64,000 nucleotides of DNA from Nipponacmea schrenckii (GCA_030562195.1 CM060202.1:32850599-32914598); one strand, 5' to 3'; counted from the stretch's first letter, positions 11,437 through 22,284 are shown. The notes: generated by a model not told the origin, from the letters alone. Numbers and translations are program-made.

Positions 11437-11536
11437 GCCTATAGCAAAGCGGTTAGAGCGTTGGTTCTTAACGTCATGACGTCATTTGCTTGGATACATT
11501 GAAAATGTCGGACGTGAGTTCTAATCTAAGGCAAAT
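11437..11536 (+). repeat. tRNA-derived SINE head or tRNA relic
   Basis: A pol III A-box match (TAGCAAAGCGG at 11442-11452, followed by TTAGAGCG as in a tRNA D-arm) and a B-box-like GAGTTCTAATCT at 11516-11527, with one mismatch to GTTCRANNC. The box spacing is longer than in a normal tRNA, which favours a SINE or decayed tRNA over a working tRNA gene. Confidence 0.4.
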
Positions 11537-11613
11537 CCCGTCAAGCCGTAAATGATGTAATAACATCTGAACCAAAAGCAAAGTCACGATGACTCGAGAT
11601 TTAAGAAAGTCTA

Positions 11614-12595
11614 TTGAGAGGTTCGGCGTATGTTACTAATACTGGAGTGGAAAAAAAAGCCCGCAATGAGCTAAAGCCAAGATGCAAAAGCAGTTTTTGT
11701 TCAAGACAGGGCCTTGGGCCTGGATGTGAGGTAACTAGGCCTACAGATGAAAGACGCAAGAAGATAATATCAACTTTCTATGGAATGGCAAGCTCGACTG
11801 CTGAAAGATCGTGGCTCTCGCGACATACAAGGGCACAGAAAACTTTAGAATCCAAAGAATACAGCCGGAAAACAAGAACAGTGGCATATTTTCTTCCAAA
11901 TGATGACAATGGAGATAGGCCTACTGTAAGCTACGTGTCTGTCGTCTGATGTTCCTCAATACACTTAATGTTACTGATCGACAAGTTTCGACTGCTGGAG
12001 ATGTTGAGACAGAGAAGCGGGGAGGTCGTCCTGCAGACCAAGCTGCTCGTGATGAGAGAATAAGAAAACTCGAAAAAAAAACAACACATTGATAGATTCT
12101 CAAGGATGGAATCGCATTAGGCTACACAAGAGCACATAGCTCATGTGAATATTTGTCAGACGAACTTACCATAACAAAAATGTTTGAAATGTACAATCAT
12201 GATCACCATGGAGAAGATTCTGTAAAATTTAGCTTCTATTATAAGATATTTAATAGAATGAACTTAAAGCTTTCAAGACCTAAAAAAGATCTATGTGGTA
12301 TCTGTGAAGATTATAATAAAGCCACTGCGGAGGAAAAAACATCTAAAGCAGAAGAATATGAAAAACACACCAAAGAAAAAGAGGAAGTCAGGATAATTAA
12401 ACAGCATTTGAAAGAAGCCTCAGAAAATGAAGATTTCGTAGGCTGTTTTGACCTACAACAAGTAATATTTTTGCCAAAAAGTGAGCGTGGTGAACTGTTT
12501 TACAGAAGACGGTTATCCAATTACAACTTCTCCATATATGAATCAAAATCACACAAGGGTTATTGTTATCTGTGGCATGAAGGGATCGTACGTTG
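11614..12595 (+). pseudogene. Decayed transposase-like gene, frameshifted
   Basis: Three frames continue one another. At 11614-11940 there is a basic, Cys-containing stretch with ERRKKIISTFYGMASSTAER and a run of RKTRTVAYFLPN. At about 11940-12080 comes LMFLNTLNVTDRQVSTAGD and GGRPADQAARDERI. From about 12135 comes FYYKIFNRMNLKLSRPKKDLCGIC, then CFDLQQVIFLPK, YRRRLSNYNFSIYE and GYCYLWHEG. This order recurs in an uncharacterised transposon-associated protein family of invertebrates. I recognise the pattern but cannot name the superfamily. The apparent start at 12153 is a TTG inside the conserved region. The homology stops near 12590, where minus-strand Polinton-like sequence begins; the last 60 residues of the plus-strand frame are antisense to it. 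Confidence 0.55.
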
Positions 12596-12599
12596 GTAC

Positions 12600-12725
12600 C
12601 ACCTCCCATTCTTGATGACTCAACTGAATAGACGAATTCAAGTAAGTTCGATACGTAGAGAGTGTGTTGCCCGGAAACATACCCATGGAACTGTCACTAG
12701 GCAGGGTGAGATAGAAGTCGTTCAT
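12600..12725 (-). pseudogene. Polinton/adintovirus-like virion protein, 5' fragment
   Basis: The frame from the ATG at 12725 reads NDFYLTLPSDSSM, then FPGNTLSTYRTYL and SHQEWEVV. This is the opening of a structural protein recurrent in Polinton- and adintovirus-like elements (pattern F-x-LTLPSNSSM...FP-NTLS...WEV). About 42 residues remain before the junction with the plus-strand transposase-like sequence. The start codon overlaps the stop of the upstream small membrane gene as ATGA, suggesting coupled translation in the ancestral element. Confidence 0.55.
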
Positions 12726-12946
12726 TTTTCTTCAGTTGTGGCGAAGGTACCCAAACTGCTGGATAACAAAGCTGTCCACAAAGTCGTTTGAGGTCCTTCG
12801 TGTTTCAAAGCGAATACCCGCAACGATGTAGGCCAAGATCACATGACAAAAAATACAATTTCAGCTTGAGGCACTCTCTTTCCCAGACAAGCCCAGGATC
12901 GGGATGGTCTGTTGGATGTTGTCGATGTGGCTTCATCCTGCATCAT
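12722..12946 (-). pseudogene. Small membrane protein of the Polinton-like element
   Basis: From the ATG at 12946 (another at 12943) the frame has a polar N-terminus, then CLGKRVPQAEIVFF. It shifts for a hydrophobic stretch HVILAYIVAG, then returns to LWTALLSSSLGTF before the stop. In related elements this is a short protein with one central membrane helix and a conserved LW-x-x-LLSSCLGY tail. One stop and about two frame changes make this copy non-functional. A TATA box lies 26-35 bases upstream, and the next gene overlaps by ATGA. Confidence 0.5.
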
Positions 12947-12971
12947 GGATCTCCGATATGACTGACGTCTT

Positions 12972-12981
12972 CTATTTATAC
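12972..12981 (-). promoter_or_regulatory. TATA box of the small membrane gene
   Basis: GTATAAATAGA on the minus strand, 26-35 bases before the start codon. A transcript starting at the usual distance would have almost no leader. The same arrangement precedes the integrase and the ATPase. Confidence 0.5.
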
Positions 12982-12984
12982 TCT

Positions 12985-13499
12985 ATGGCCGATTCAGGAA
13001 ACCAGGAATTGAAACTAGCGGGATAATCTTTCCATTTGACCAATATTTTTTTCAATCACGTAAGCTTCTTCTTTATCTTCCTTCACTACTTGTAATTCTT
13101 CGGGATAAAATGATCATTCCAACTGGATCCTACACTGGGTTTGACTTGAAAAGTTTCCAAAATCCAGTTGGGCCAATATCCTTTATCGAAAGCTTTCCGT
13201 TTGTCGAGTGCCAACCGCACAGTCCACGTGATGTCGTGTTTTTCTTGGGAATGTCTTTGGGCAATCGTTGACTAACTAACCTGGGTGCCATGCCAATAGT
13301 GCAGCTGCATTGTAACCTTGAACCAGCTGATCTAAAACATCAATGTATCGTTCGGTTTTCTGGTTTTCTTGAGAGACTTGTGTAATGTATAAGTTCTCTG
13401 TCCCGCTAACCAGGCTTTCACTTTTTGCATAGATACCCCAGTGGCCTTGGCCAATTTCTGCGCGCCACTAAACCCTGCTGGATGAGCCGGCTTCTTCAT
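12985..13499 (-). pseudogene. Polinton-type integrase lacking its catalytic core
   Basis: The start ATG at 13499 reads MKKPAHPAGFSGAQKLAKA, then VKAWLAGQRTYTLHKSLKK, the N-terminal DNA-binding segment of Polinton/Maverick integrases. The DDE core is absent: the sequence passes directly to the post-core segment YIDVLDQLVQGYN. Then follow the SH3-like region (VRLALDKRKAFDKGYWPNW, LETF), FYPEELQVV, and a C-terminal chromodomain (EEAYVIEK, then LVKWKDYPASFNSWFPESA). Frame changes separate the blocks. With about 120 residues of core missing it cannot be active. It is minus-strand, like the ATPase and polymerase fragments, and consistent with one element. Confidence 0.7.
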
Positions 13500-13528
13500 C
13501 TTTGATCTGTGAATGTCTGTACTATCTT

Positions 13529-13536
13529 CTTTTATA
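13529..13536 (-). promoter_or_regulatory. TATA box of the integrase gene
   Basis: CCTATAAAAG on the minus strand, about 30-37 bases upstream of the integrase ATG; same spacing as the ATPase and membrane-protein genes. Confidence 0.5.
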
Positions 13537-13539
13537 GGC

Positions 13540-14145
13540 CATTTTCTTTGTCCTCTCTGTTATTAACTGATGGCTTTTGATGTGTTACCATGAAGATGGG
13601 TTTTAAGCGTTTTATAACACGCTTATATAATTTCCTCTGCAGTGATTTCCTGAAGTGAAAATTTGTTAGAAGTGCGATACTCAAATTCAGGTTGTTCAGC
13701 GTTTGAATTATTACTGCAAACAGATGCAAAAACGCATTAAGAAGGTCAGCTTTTCCAGCATCAGTGTCAGCTATATGGCCCGTATTGGGGTCGGATAGAG
13801 GAGGTAGCCTGGGGTTTCTGAAGGTAAAATTCGTGTTCGCAATCTCATCTCTTCGGGTGTGTCGGCTTTCAAATCCACTAACAAATAACTTCTGCGTGTC
13901 AAAGTGGCATCCGTTTAGGCTTCTTGCATGAATTGTGCATGTCCTGGATACATTTGTCTGGCTAACACACCCAACTGCGAGGCATCCCTGGTTTTTTATA
14001 AACTGAACCAAATAATGGGCATTGTGACTTATCGTGCGTTGTTTTTTATCAACCAAATTTTGCACGATGTAAATGACACTCGTGTTTCGGTGATGGCTTT
14101 TTTACAGTTGCTCAGCTGGATACTGGTTGCTTGTTTGATATCCAT
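13540..14145 (-). pseudogene. Degraded ORF between ATPase and integrase
   Basis: A 177-residue minus-strand frame is open here, but better-looking protein segments lie in another frame and are broken by stops. From about 14140 it reads MDIKQATSIQLSNCKKAITE, later PLFGSVYKKPGMPRSWVC and DMHNSCKKPKRMPL, and near 13850 ADTPEEMRLRTRIL. I do not recognise the family. Position between ATPase and integrase genes suggests another Polinton-like gene. Treat function as unknown. Confidence 0.4.
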
Positions 14146-14236
14146 AGTTAAATAAAACACAACATTAAAATTGAATAAGGTCTTTTAATTATATACATGT
14201 AAATGACAAATAACTATGATAAAATAAAATCAAGTA

Positions 14237-14659
14237 TTATTCTTAAGATCAATGAATATCAAAGGATGGGTGATCATTCTACCACCGATATTGGCCCAAG
14301 TAGCCGAGACGGCGTTATCATAACACATCGTCAAACAACTTGAGCCAATATACCATGATTTTTCGTAAACCATTGTTCAAGGGCTGTCGTATCTTCTCCC
14401 ATTAAATCATCCACCAGTAAAATTTGAGGACCTGACACTTGATCCTTGACATCATCGTTGCTTCCCAACCCTTGGACATAAGTGTAAGGAAACGTTTCAT
14501 AAGACTGCTGCCATTCGCCATAAGCCCACACGATTCGTACGGGTGTGGGGTCAGACATGTTTGACTCCAACAATTTTGAACAAAGACGGTTTTGCCAACT
14601 CCCATGGGACCCGAGACTAACATGGTGAAATGATGTTCGAGTGCTGTGTCGAATTCCAT
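14237..14659 (-). pseudogene. Packaging-type P-loop ATPase of Polinton-like element
   Basis: ATG at 14659. Residues FTMLVSGPMGVGKTVFVQN contain Walker A (GPMGVGKT). After one frameshift near 14570 the frame continues PVRIVWAYGEWQQSYE and QILLVDDLMGED, an LLVDD Walker B. The pairing of IVW-x-YGEWQ with LLVDDLM is characteristic of an ATPase found with Polinton/adintovirus-like elements, thought to package DNA into virions. The reading frame closes at 14331, soon after EQWFTK. A further conserved-looking tail (NAVSATWANIGGRM) lies in another frame down to 14237. The protein is truncated and frameshifted, hence a pseudogene. Confidence 0.6.
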
Positions 14660-14691
14660 GATGCTCCTGACTCTTATCGTCTAAAGTCTCT

Positions 14692-14701
14692 CCTTTTTAT
14701 A
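14692..14701 (-). promoter_or_regulatory. TATA box of the ATPase gene
   Basis: TATAAAAAGG on the minus strand, 33 bases before the ATG; the third instance of TATA about 30 bases from a start codon in this element. Confidence 0.5.
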
Positions 14702-14837
14702 GGCAAAGGCAAAACAAAATATGACTTAAGACATTTTATATGACTAGACAACGATCCATAATGATTATAATAAAAAACAGCAATTTTTTTTTAAACGCAA
14801 CAAAACTTATTTACACAGCAAAAGTTTTTAACACAGG

Positions 14838-15588
14838 CTATTCAGCTTCATTCTCCATTTTCAGAATTTCGTTATAAGTCCACGGGCAGTAACGCAAACT
14901 TGTTGGAATCCAATACATACCACACATCATTTGTAAGGCATCATCCTGCATCCAATCTTGTAAATCGCCTAGGTTCATAACCACTAAGGTCCAGGCTTCA
15001 TCTTTCCACGGTGTCGAGGGTAAAACAAACTGGTTTTTAAATCCACGGGGACCCAACGGTACAATAATAGCTTTGTCCAATTCCGGAGTGTAATGAGGGT
15101 CTGTTTTGGCGACTTTAATCCTTGCAACTTTGGTATCTGCGCCTAGAGCCTCTCTTGTTGAACAGGGCGTTGGTGACGTCGTCGAATGTGATTTTTTAAT
15201 CATGGGGTTGACCACAATGGAACAATCCATGTCCAAGCTGGTGACAGTTGAGGCATCGATGGTTTTCTGAGTTGTTTCAGAGGCACGCTTGTTAATTTCA
15301 GCTTCTTCGGGTTTTTCTCCTTTGGTTGCGTATGTTTCCTTTTGGGGACATTCAGATTGCCAGTGTCCGTCTCTTTGACTGTGGAAACATTTACCTTTTC
15401 TGAGTTGTTTTCGTCTGGGTTGTGGACAACTGTCCTCTTTCATTGCAGTTGAAACACATGTATTGAGTGTTGTCTTGGTTTTCCTTCTGGCTTGTTGCTT
15501 TTTCTCCTGGCCACAAAGGGCACTCTGGCAGTCCATGTCCTTTATCTCCACAGTGATAACATTCTCCATAGCTTCTTTTCTTATACAC
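14838..15588 (-). pseudogene. CCHC zinc-knuckle protein, frameshifted
   Basis: Two overlapping frames give three zinc knuckles: CYHCGDKGHGLPEC (intact C-x2-C-x4-H-x4-C), CFNCNERGQ (third and fourth ligands damaged), and KCFHSQRDGHWQSEC (second Cys changed to Ser). These are followed by a Ser/Thr/Lys-rich linker and a C-terminal block ending LRYCPWTYNEILKMENEAE. There is no ATG at the 5' edge: the first codon is GTG with an in-frame stop shortly upstream, so the N-terminus is lost. It could be a retroelement Gag or a Polinton-encoded nucleic-acid-binding protein. Its strand and closeness to the ATPase favour the latter weakly. Confidence 0.5.
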
Positions 15589-15639
15589 CAGTCAACTTGT
15601 CCAAGTGTTGTGATGAAAGTGAAGAAATCCAGGTAGGTA

Positions 15640-15960
15640 TGTAGGTAAATGGCGAGTTAACGTTCGCTTCCAGCGATTGCTGATATCGCAAACTAGGTAG
15701 TTGTTGAAATTCGTAGTAGTTGGTGGTTGGATTGGTTCAGATTAGTTGGTTTGGTTTGGTTGTTGATAAATTTTCAGATCTGGTCGGGTCGAATGACTCG
15801 GCCCTGGATGGTGTGGCGTGAGTAACTCAGTCTTCTCATTCTTCCAAAACTCGTTATGATCATAATATTTATTATTGGTTGTTGTTGGTTTGGTTTGGTT
15901 TGGTTTGGTTGGATTTGGTTAGATTATCTGTTCTTGATTGGAGGAGTTGAAGACCTAAAA
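15640..15960. repeat. TTGGT/TTGGTTTGGTT simple-repeat region
   Basis: Purine-poor stretch with repeated TTGGT units, densest at 15886-15912. No gene. On the minus strand this is an AACCA-type tract lying 3' of the RNase H LINE, so it may include that LINE's 3' tail; the exact LINE end is not visible. Confidence 0.5.
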
Positions 15961-16109
15961 GAAAGAAGAAAAGGAGATGTGAGAAAAGAAAGATGTGGTT
16001 AAAAGCTTTCACAAAAAAAAATTGTTCTCTTTTGTCTCTGCGATGAAACTTATGTGGAGATTAATAATATAGTAATATAAAATAATATAAGAGTAAAAAG
16101 AAACTTGGA

Positions 16110-17482
16110 CTATCTGTTTAAAACAGAAGTGTTGATAAATTGGTAGATGAGTTCCATGATTTTATGCCAGTGGTCCGTGGGTGGAGCCAAAATATTCTGT
16201 ATGGTGATAGGTATGCCGTTGGTTTCCAGGTAGTCCGTCAGTGCCTTACGAGATGGTTTCAATTCGGTGCATTGAATGAGAAGATGCGTCATGGTGGCAA
16301 CGTGTCCGCATCGGCATTTAATGGCATTGAACTGATGGTCTCGCATGACATGGTTGGTGCGTAGTCTGGTTACCAGTTTGCAGATGGCTACAGACGGATG
16401 GTTAATTTTGGTTTGGTTTGGTATCTCCGGATCAATCTGGTATCTATCGGTGTTGAGGTTCCTTAGCATGTCGTCCCATTTCTGGTTGATCTTAGAGGAC
16501 ACGAGACTGCAAAATTCTTCATACGAGAATTTTACAGGCTCGATATTCTCCAGACCCAAACTGTCCTTTGCAACACGGTCAGCTTGTTCGTTTCCCGGGA
16601 TGAAGACGTGCGACGGGATCCATGGTAGTTCGATCTGATGGTTGTTGTTGGTTTGGTAGTTGTGAATCATACTTCGGATGTTCGTTAAAACTTCTGACCT
16701 ACAATTAGAAAAATTGTTAGAAATAGACTGAAGGCTACTCAGTGAGTCAGACAGGATTACAGCAGGTTCCGTATAGTTAAGGGATAGCCATGCTATGGCG
16801 TCCCTGATAGCTAGTAGTTCTGCAGTGAACACTGGGCAGTGTGGGGGTATCCGTTTGGCAAGTCTGGTGCCTTTCTCCGGAATACACAAACCGTAACCAG
16901 TAGCTGTGCTACTCTTGGAGCCATCAGTGTAGATCTTCAAGTTTCCCCCAGAATTTGAGAGAGAGTTCTTCCCTCCGAAGAGAAAGGGGTTTCTCTCCCA
17001 CCTCCTGAAGTAGTGCCTCATTCTTTGTACCGATTGCTGCCCTGGTGGCAATACGTATAGCTTTCATCTGTAGAACGTCCAGTTTCTTTAGTGTAGTATT
17101 ACAGGCTGTACCATAGACGATGCAACCATAATCTATAACTGAGCGAATCAGTGACCTGTACATCATCATTAAGGCTTCTCTGTCTGCTCCCCATGTGGTA
17201 CCTGAAACATAACGCATAACATTTAAGATTTTTGTTGTACGATTACAAATATAGTCGATGTGGCTATTCCAACTAAGCGTTATGGTCAAAGTGCATGCCA
17301 AGGACTTTTACTGTTTTCTCTTGCCTAATTTTCACACCATTCAATCTTAGGTCAATACCGTTGTGATCCGTGCGCCTGCTGCAGAGCATCCCGACGGTTT
17401 TAGCTTCTAAAATAATGAAGCCCCAGTCGTTTGCCCATTTGGCAACTTGGTTCAGAGCAGTTTGCATGCGACTTTTCACAGT

Positions 17483-17485
<3 letters not shown>
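16110..17485 (-). pseudogene. I-like LINE ORF2, 3' part: RT end and RNase H
   Basis: Continuation of the reverse transcriptase begun at 25.6 kb, after the inserted Tx1-like LINE. The first piece reads SRMQTALNQVAKWANDWGF, then LNGVKIRQEKTVKVLGM (RT palm/thumb). Another frame gives SWNSHIDYICNRTTKILNVM. The last 313-residue frame carries RNase H: LKIYTDGSKSS, VFTAELLAIRDAI, VILSDSLSSLQS and PGNEQADRVAK (D-E-D-D residues all present). A C-terminal CRCGHVATMTHLLIQC zinc motif follows. RNase H after RT places it in the I group of non-LTR elements. At least two frameshifts. Confidence 0.85.
17473..17485. repeat. Target-site duplication, left copy
   Basis: TTTTCACAGTGTT, repeated exactly at 23551-23563 on the far side of the Tx1-like LINE. 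Removing the insert and one copy restores the host LINE frame through NLNTVKSRMQ. Confidence 0.85.
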
Positions 17486-17530
<45 letters not shown>

Positions 17531-17821
17531 AAGCTTTATTATTGAATAATTCACAATTATATATACATAGCAGTTACTAACAAACTTTTATACAGTAAAT
17601 ATCAGCTTATTCGAATAATTAAATAATTATAGCAACAATTTAACGATACATACAGTACTTACACTCACACACAGTCAATTTCATATCATAAACAATTAAT
17701 TTCATTCAAATATTTATACATTAATATCGATAAATTAATACTCATAATAGAAGTTATACAGTTTCTAGTTTTGGTTGATATTGGTGAATATTCAAATATA
17801 CATGGTGCTATAATAATATTA

Positions 17822-19120
17822 CTAAATAGATTTGTTCTTAAACAGATTTAAAAAAACATGCCAACGCTCAGAATATTTTTGAATATCATCATTTTGCAAG
17901 TACATATATTTCTCCTGTTCACAGTAGCTTTTAAGTTCAAACTTGAAAACTTTAAATAACGGTTTATTATTCTTAAGTCTCTGTTTATAAATATGGATTT
18001 TTGCTAAACAATATAATAAATTTATTACCCCCTTAGAAGATCCAAACTCTCCAAAGATACATACGACTGGATTGATTATCATTTCATATTTCGTTTTTTC
18101 AAATACCCAATCTTTTATTGAATTCCAAAATGATTGGGTGAGAGGACAATAATAATAAAGGTGTATAATAGTTTCTTTATCACTTTCACAAAATGAACAT
18201 GCATCTGTTGGTTTTATTCCAATTTTAAATAAGAATGAATTTGTGCCAATTATCCTTGTATTAATTCTGAATTGAAACCATCTTAATCGAGTATCTGATG
18301 TAAATTGAGAAGTTTGTTTGTATATATTTCCCCAGCCCTCTGTATCTTTACAAATTTGTAGTTCTAATTCCCAAGTTTTTTCGTATTTTGATTTATGATA
18401 TTTCGTATTTAAGAAGTTAGCGTAGATATGACTAGCACCACACTTGGATTGATTAAGGATTTCTAATAGCGGTGGATGGACTGGAATAAATGGTCTAAAT
18501 CCAGCAACATCGATATCAGAGCCAATCAGTATGTTCCATTTCTGCTGAAGGGAATTTTTCAATCCATAAAAATGTGTAAAATGCGGCGCAAAATTATACA
18601 TATTACTTAGTTCATTGTACGTAACAAAACGGCCAGCATGGAAAAGATCATAAACATATCGTATACCTTTATTATTCCATTCTTTTAAAAAGAGTGGTTT
18701 GTTATCGATTGTGATATTCGAATTATGCCATAATGGCTGTTGTAAAATTTTGCGCAAGTTTGTGTCAGTGTCGCTACAGTATAGTTTGGATACCAATATA
18801 TTAATACAATTAAATACATCCTTCCAAAAAGTCAATTTTGTGTTTTTAGATACATTTTGGAAATATGCATCCCCAAAAGACCCACAACAAAAACTGTTGT
18901 TTTTGTTCATAAATGAAATATCTAATAATTTGGCCCATGCTGTTTCACGATTTCCTAAATATCTTTTGAACCATGTAACCTTCAGTGACTTGATGAATGG
19001 ATTTAGAGATACCATTTTACAGCCCCCGTCTTCAAAATTTCTAACCATTACTTCTCTGGCAACTCTTTCTGGTTTATTTGCCCAAATAAACTTGTAGAAT
19101 ATTTGTTCAAGATTTTTCAA
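17822..19120 (-). pseudogene. Tx1-like ORF2, C-terminal part
   Basis: 432 residues; the apparent first codon is TTG inside the protein, not a start. It opens KNLEQIFYKFIWANKPERV, the region after the RT thumb in Tx1/L1 elements. It contains the zinc-binding segment DACSFCESDKETIIHLYYYC followed by FWNSIKDWVF (the zf-RVT type domain). It is one frame off from the RT segment upstream; the break lies at about 19117-19130, where PSPIPNS passes into FLKNLEQ. Confidence 0.85.
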
Positions 19121-20565
19121 GAATTTGGAATCGGAGACGGCAAGCTGGTGAATAAGTGTATTAATTTTGGCAGTAATATCGACTTAACCACAGTAATTCT
19201 TCCAATCACTGTTAAATTTCGTTTCGACCAATTTTTAATTGAATTATTGATTTCTTGGATTTTCTTATCAAAATTAAGTTTAACAATTTCTCGTAAATTA
19301 GTACTATAATTGACTCCAAGAGCCGAAAAAGTTGTATCTGACCATGATAGTGATTGGTTGAAGCCTAATTTATGTCCGCTACCCTTCATAGATCCTATCC
19401 ACACACAACATGTTTTGGCTATATTGGGTTTTAGTCCTGAATATTTAGAGAATTGAGTTAATAAATGTAATGCTTTTGACAGAGATGCGTCACTTCCGTT
19501 CAACGTTAAGGCAGTATCGTCTGCATATTGCAGTATCTTTTGATGCTTATTCCCAATATGTATACCCTCAATTCCCTGTTCATTTCTTATTAAATTGCCT
19601 AAAATTTCTACACATAACAGGAAAATATATGGCGATATGGGATCACCTTGTCTACAACCTCGTCCGACTGAGAAAAATTGGCTTGATACACCACATTGCT
19701 TTATACAGAGTCTAAAATCAGTGTTAAATAATTTAACCCATTGTCTAATTTGTACACCAAAATTAAAGAATTTCAAAGTTTTATCAATAAATCTCCAAGA
19801 AACCGAATCAAAAGCCTTTTCGAAATCGACCAAGACTATTAAACCAGGTATATTTTCTAATTCTGTGTATTCTATCAGATCATATAGAAGTCTGGTGTTT
19901 TCACCGATGAACCTTCCTGATAAAAACCCTTTTTGGTCATCATTAATCAAACTATTTAAGACGGATTTTATGCGTTTAGCGATACATGCAGAAAGTATTT
20001 TATAACTTGTATTCAGCAATGAAATGGGTCTCCAATTTGAGATTAATTCTCGAGGTTTATTACCTTTTGGTAAAAGTGAGACAATTCCAAGTCGCTGCGT
20101 TTCTGACATGTGCCCTACTTTAAATGCATGATTGAAAGAGCGTATTAGAAATATTGACAAATCGTCCCAGAACACTTTGTAAAAATCACATGGAAAGCCA
20201 TCCGTCCCACTGCTTTTATCCGGTTTCATATTCTTAAGTACACACAGAGCCTCATCGCATGTAATTAAGCCCTCTAATTGATTGCTCTCCGCATTATTTA
20301 ATATAGGTATATTTGCTGTTTTAAAAAGTTCATAAAGGTCAATATCTTCTAATTCTTCATCTTTTGAGCTATATAAATTATTATAAAAAATTTTGATATT
20401 GTGTAAGATTTCTTTTTGTTTCGTTATCTCGTTACCATTTGGTTCTACAATTTTTGTTATTGTTCTATTAACAAAGTTTCTTTTTTCTAAATTAAGAAAA
20501 TATTTCGAAGGTTTCTCACCAGCTTCAATGTATTTCGAATTTGATCTTAGTAATAATGATTTCAT
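19117..20565 (-). pseudogene. Tx1-like ORF2, reverse transcriptase part
   Basis: 482 residues. RT landmarks in order: SNSKYIEAGEKPSKYFLNLE, DKSSGTDGFPCDFYKVFW, NWRPISLLNTSYKILS, LVDFEKAFDSVSW (first catalytic Asp), GCRQGDPISPYIF, and QYADDTALTL (YADD at 19516-19527). It synthesises cDNA from element RNA at the nicked target. The ATG at 20565 overlaps the stop of the upstream frame (ATGA), but this M lies inside the conserved protein. The break is better explained by loss of one A in the run just upstream. Confidence 0.9.
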
Positions 20566-21668
20566 GTATTTTCCCGGTATTGGACCTGCTCGTTACAATA
20601 CTCAGTGTACAATTCGTTTAAAAATTGGTCATCTTTATCTTGTAAAAAGTCATGTAAGAATTTAATTTGTTTTTCGACAAATTCCATTCTTTGATTCTCT
20701 TTACGTTTTTTATAGATACTATAAGATATAGTTTTGCTCCTGATGTTTAATAGCAACATTTCAAAAAACAGTTGGTCGTCAATGGTAAAACATAAGTTAG
20801 CATTTTGAATATTTTGAACCTCATTTCTAACATACGGCAATGGCGCATATTCAATTTTGGTGTCTATTATGGTTTGTTTTACGATTCGTTTGTATTCAAT
20901 ATCTCTTAATAGTGAGGTGTTAAGCCTCCAGAATCCCCTTCCCTTATTAAAAACATTAGTTCTAATATTAATTAGTATAGATGAATGGTCAGTTTTGTAA
21001 CCAGGCATTATTTCTGGTTTATCAATTCGGGAATTCAACTCCTCAGTTGTTAGAAAAAAATCGAGCCTACCCTTCTTAGTTGGATTTTTTCTCTGCCATG
21101 TGAACCCCTTTTTATTAGGAAAATAATTACGCCAAATATCCGTAAGATTATATTCATTGATTATTTTGAGTAGTTCATTTCTTGCGTTTGGGTTATTCTG
21201 CCTATTATAGTTAAAACAATCAAGATCATAGTTTAAAACAAGGTTCCAATCGCCACATAGAATATTGAATTCAGAATCAAATTCATCTATTACAGTTTTA
21301 AGATTAGTATAAAACTCTGGGTTGTCCTTATTAGGACCATATATATTAATCAAATTTATAGTTATTTCTTTTTCGAGTAGCAATTCCACAGCAAGAACAT
21401 TACCATCTTTACCTATGTATTTTTTCTTGACCTCAAATTCAAAATTATTACTAAACAATATACATACACCTCGAGAATTGTTTTTGCCTTCACCTATGAT
21501 AAACTCACCACCCCATTCTGATTTGATAGTAGCAGAATCAATATTCAAGAGATGGGTGTCCTGAAGACAACATATAGAAAAACTCTTTTGAGTTAAATAA
21601 TCAAATAGATCCCTTCTTTTTGGACCATCTCGTAGTCCTCGACAGTTCATGCTAAATATATTAACCAT
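20562..21668 (-). pseudogene. Tx1-like ORF2, APE-type endonuclease part
   Basis: 368 residues from an ATG at 21668: VNIFSMNCRGLRDGPKRRD, CCLQDTHLLN (Asp in place of the usual catalytic Glu, QETH), NLINIYGPNKDNP, ILCGDWNLVL (D and N), RLDFFLTTEE, and YKTDHSSILI (D-H pair). This is the exonuclease-endonuclease-phosphatase fold that nicks target DNA. The Asp in the QETH position may reduce activity. The frame ends in VQYRENT where one missing A throws it out of the RT frame. Confidence 0.88.
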
Positions 21669-22284
21669 TTATACGACTGAATTTTAACATATAAATATCA
21701 GTATATAAGATGAAATATAATAATATACATATTTTGTACACATATTGTTGAGTTCTTGACTTCAAAATGAAGTTGCCATTGAGTTGCATTTCTAATAAAA
21801 TGGATATAAGTTTGTTATAAATATTGTCAAGTTGACTATGATAAGATACACACACATACACACCACAAGCATACAAACGTAAATACATTGTCTCTACTAC
21901 TTGCTCTGTGAACAGCATAGGACATGCTGGGCCTGATGTTTTGTTGATATTTGACATTAACATGAAGTAAGATGATTGATAGATTAAAAGTATAAATATG
22001 GTGGAACATTGATACAATATGTTCACATGTTGACTAAACAAATATTTCGGCTCACAATAGTTACGATTATGCCAGTATAGCAATAAACCAGCAGTAAATT
22101 GATGAAATCAGAAATAGTTCTGAAACTATAATAAGATTTATCAATTAAGGTTTAATCTGGCATTCAAGCCCGATAACCAACAATATAGTCCAGTCACTTC
22201 ATTTATCACAACTTTAAATATACTTTGCTTATGCGAGCAGACTACGAGAACCAAAAATAACAGTAAATGTTGATTCACATGAAA
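21669..22284 (-). other. Inter-ORF region of the Tx1-like LINE
   Basis: AT-rich, no conserved protein. An open frame over 21661-22083 has no recognisable domain and is probably chance. Confidence 0.5.

Noticed and set aside
18699..19097. Plus-strand ORFs opposite the Tx1-like ORF2 and ORF1 (also 19103, 19595, 20393, 21322, 22733)
   Set aside because: Antisense shadows of well-supported minus-strand coding sequence.
21661..22083. 140-residue ORF between Tx1-like ORF1 and ORF2
   Set aside because: AT-rich, no recognisable domain, and known Tx1-type LINEs have no third ORF here.
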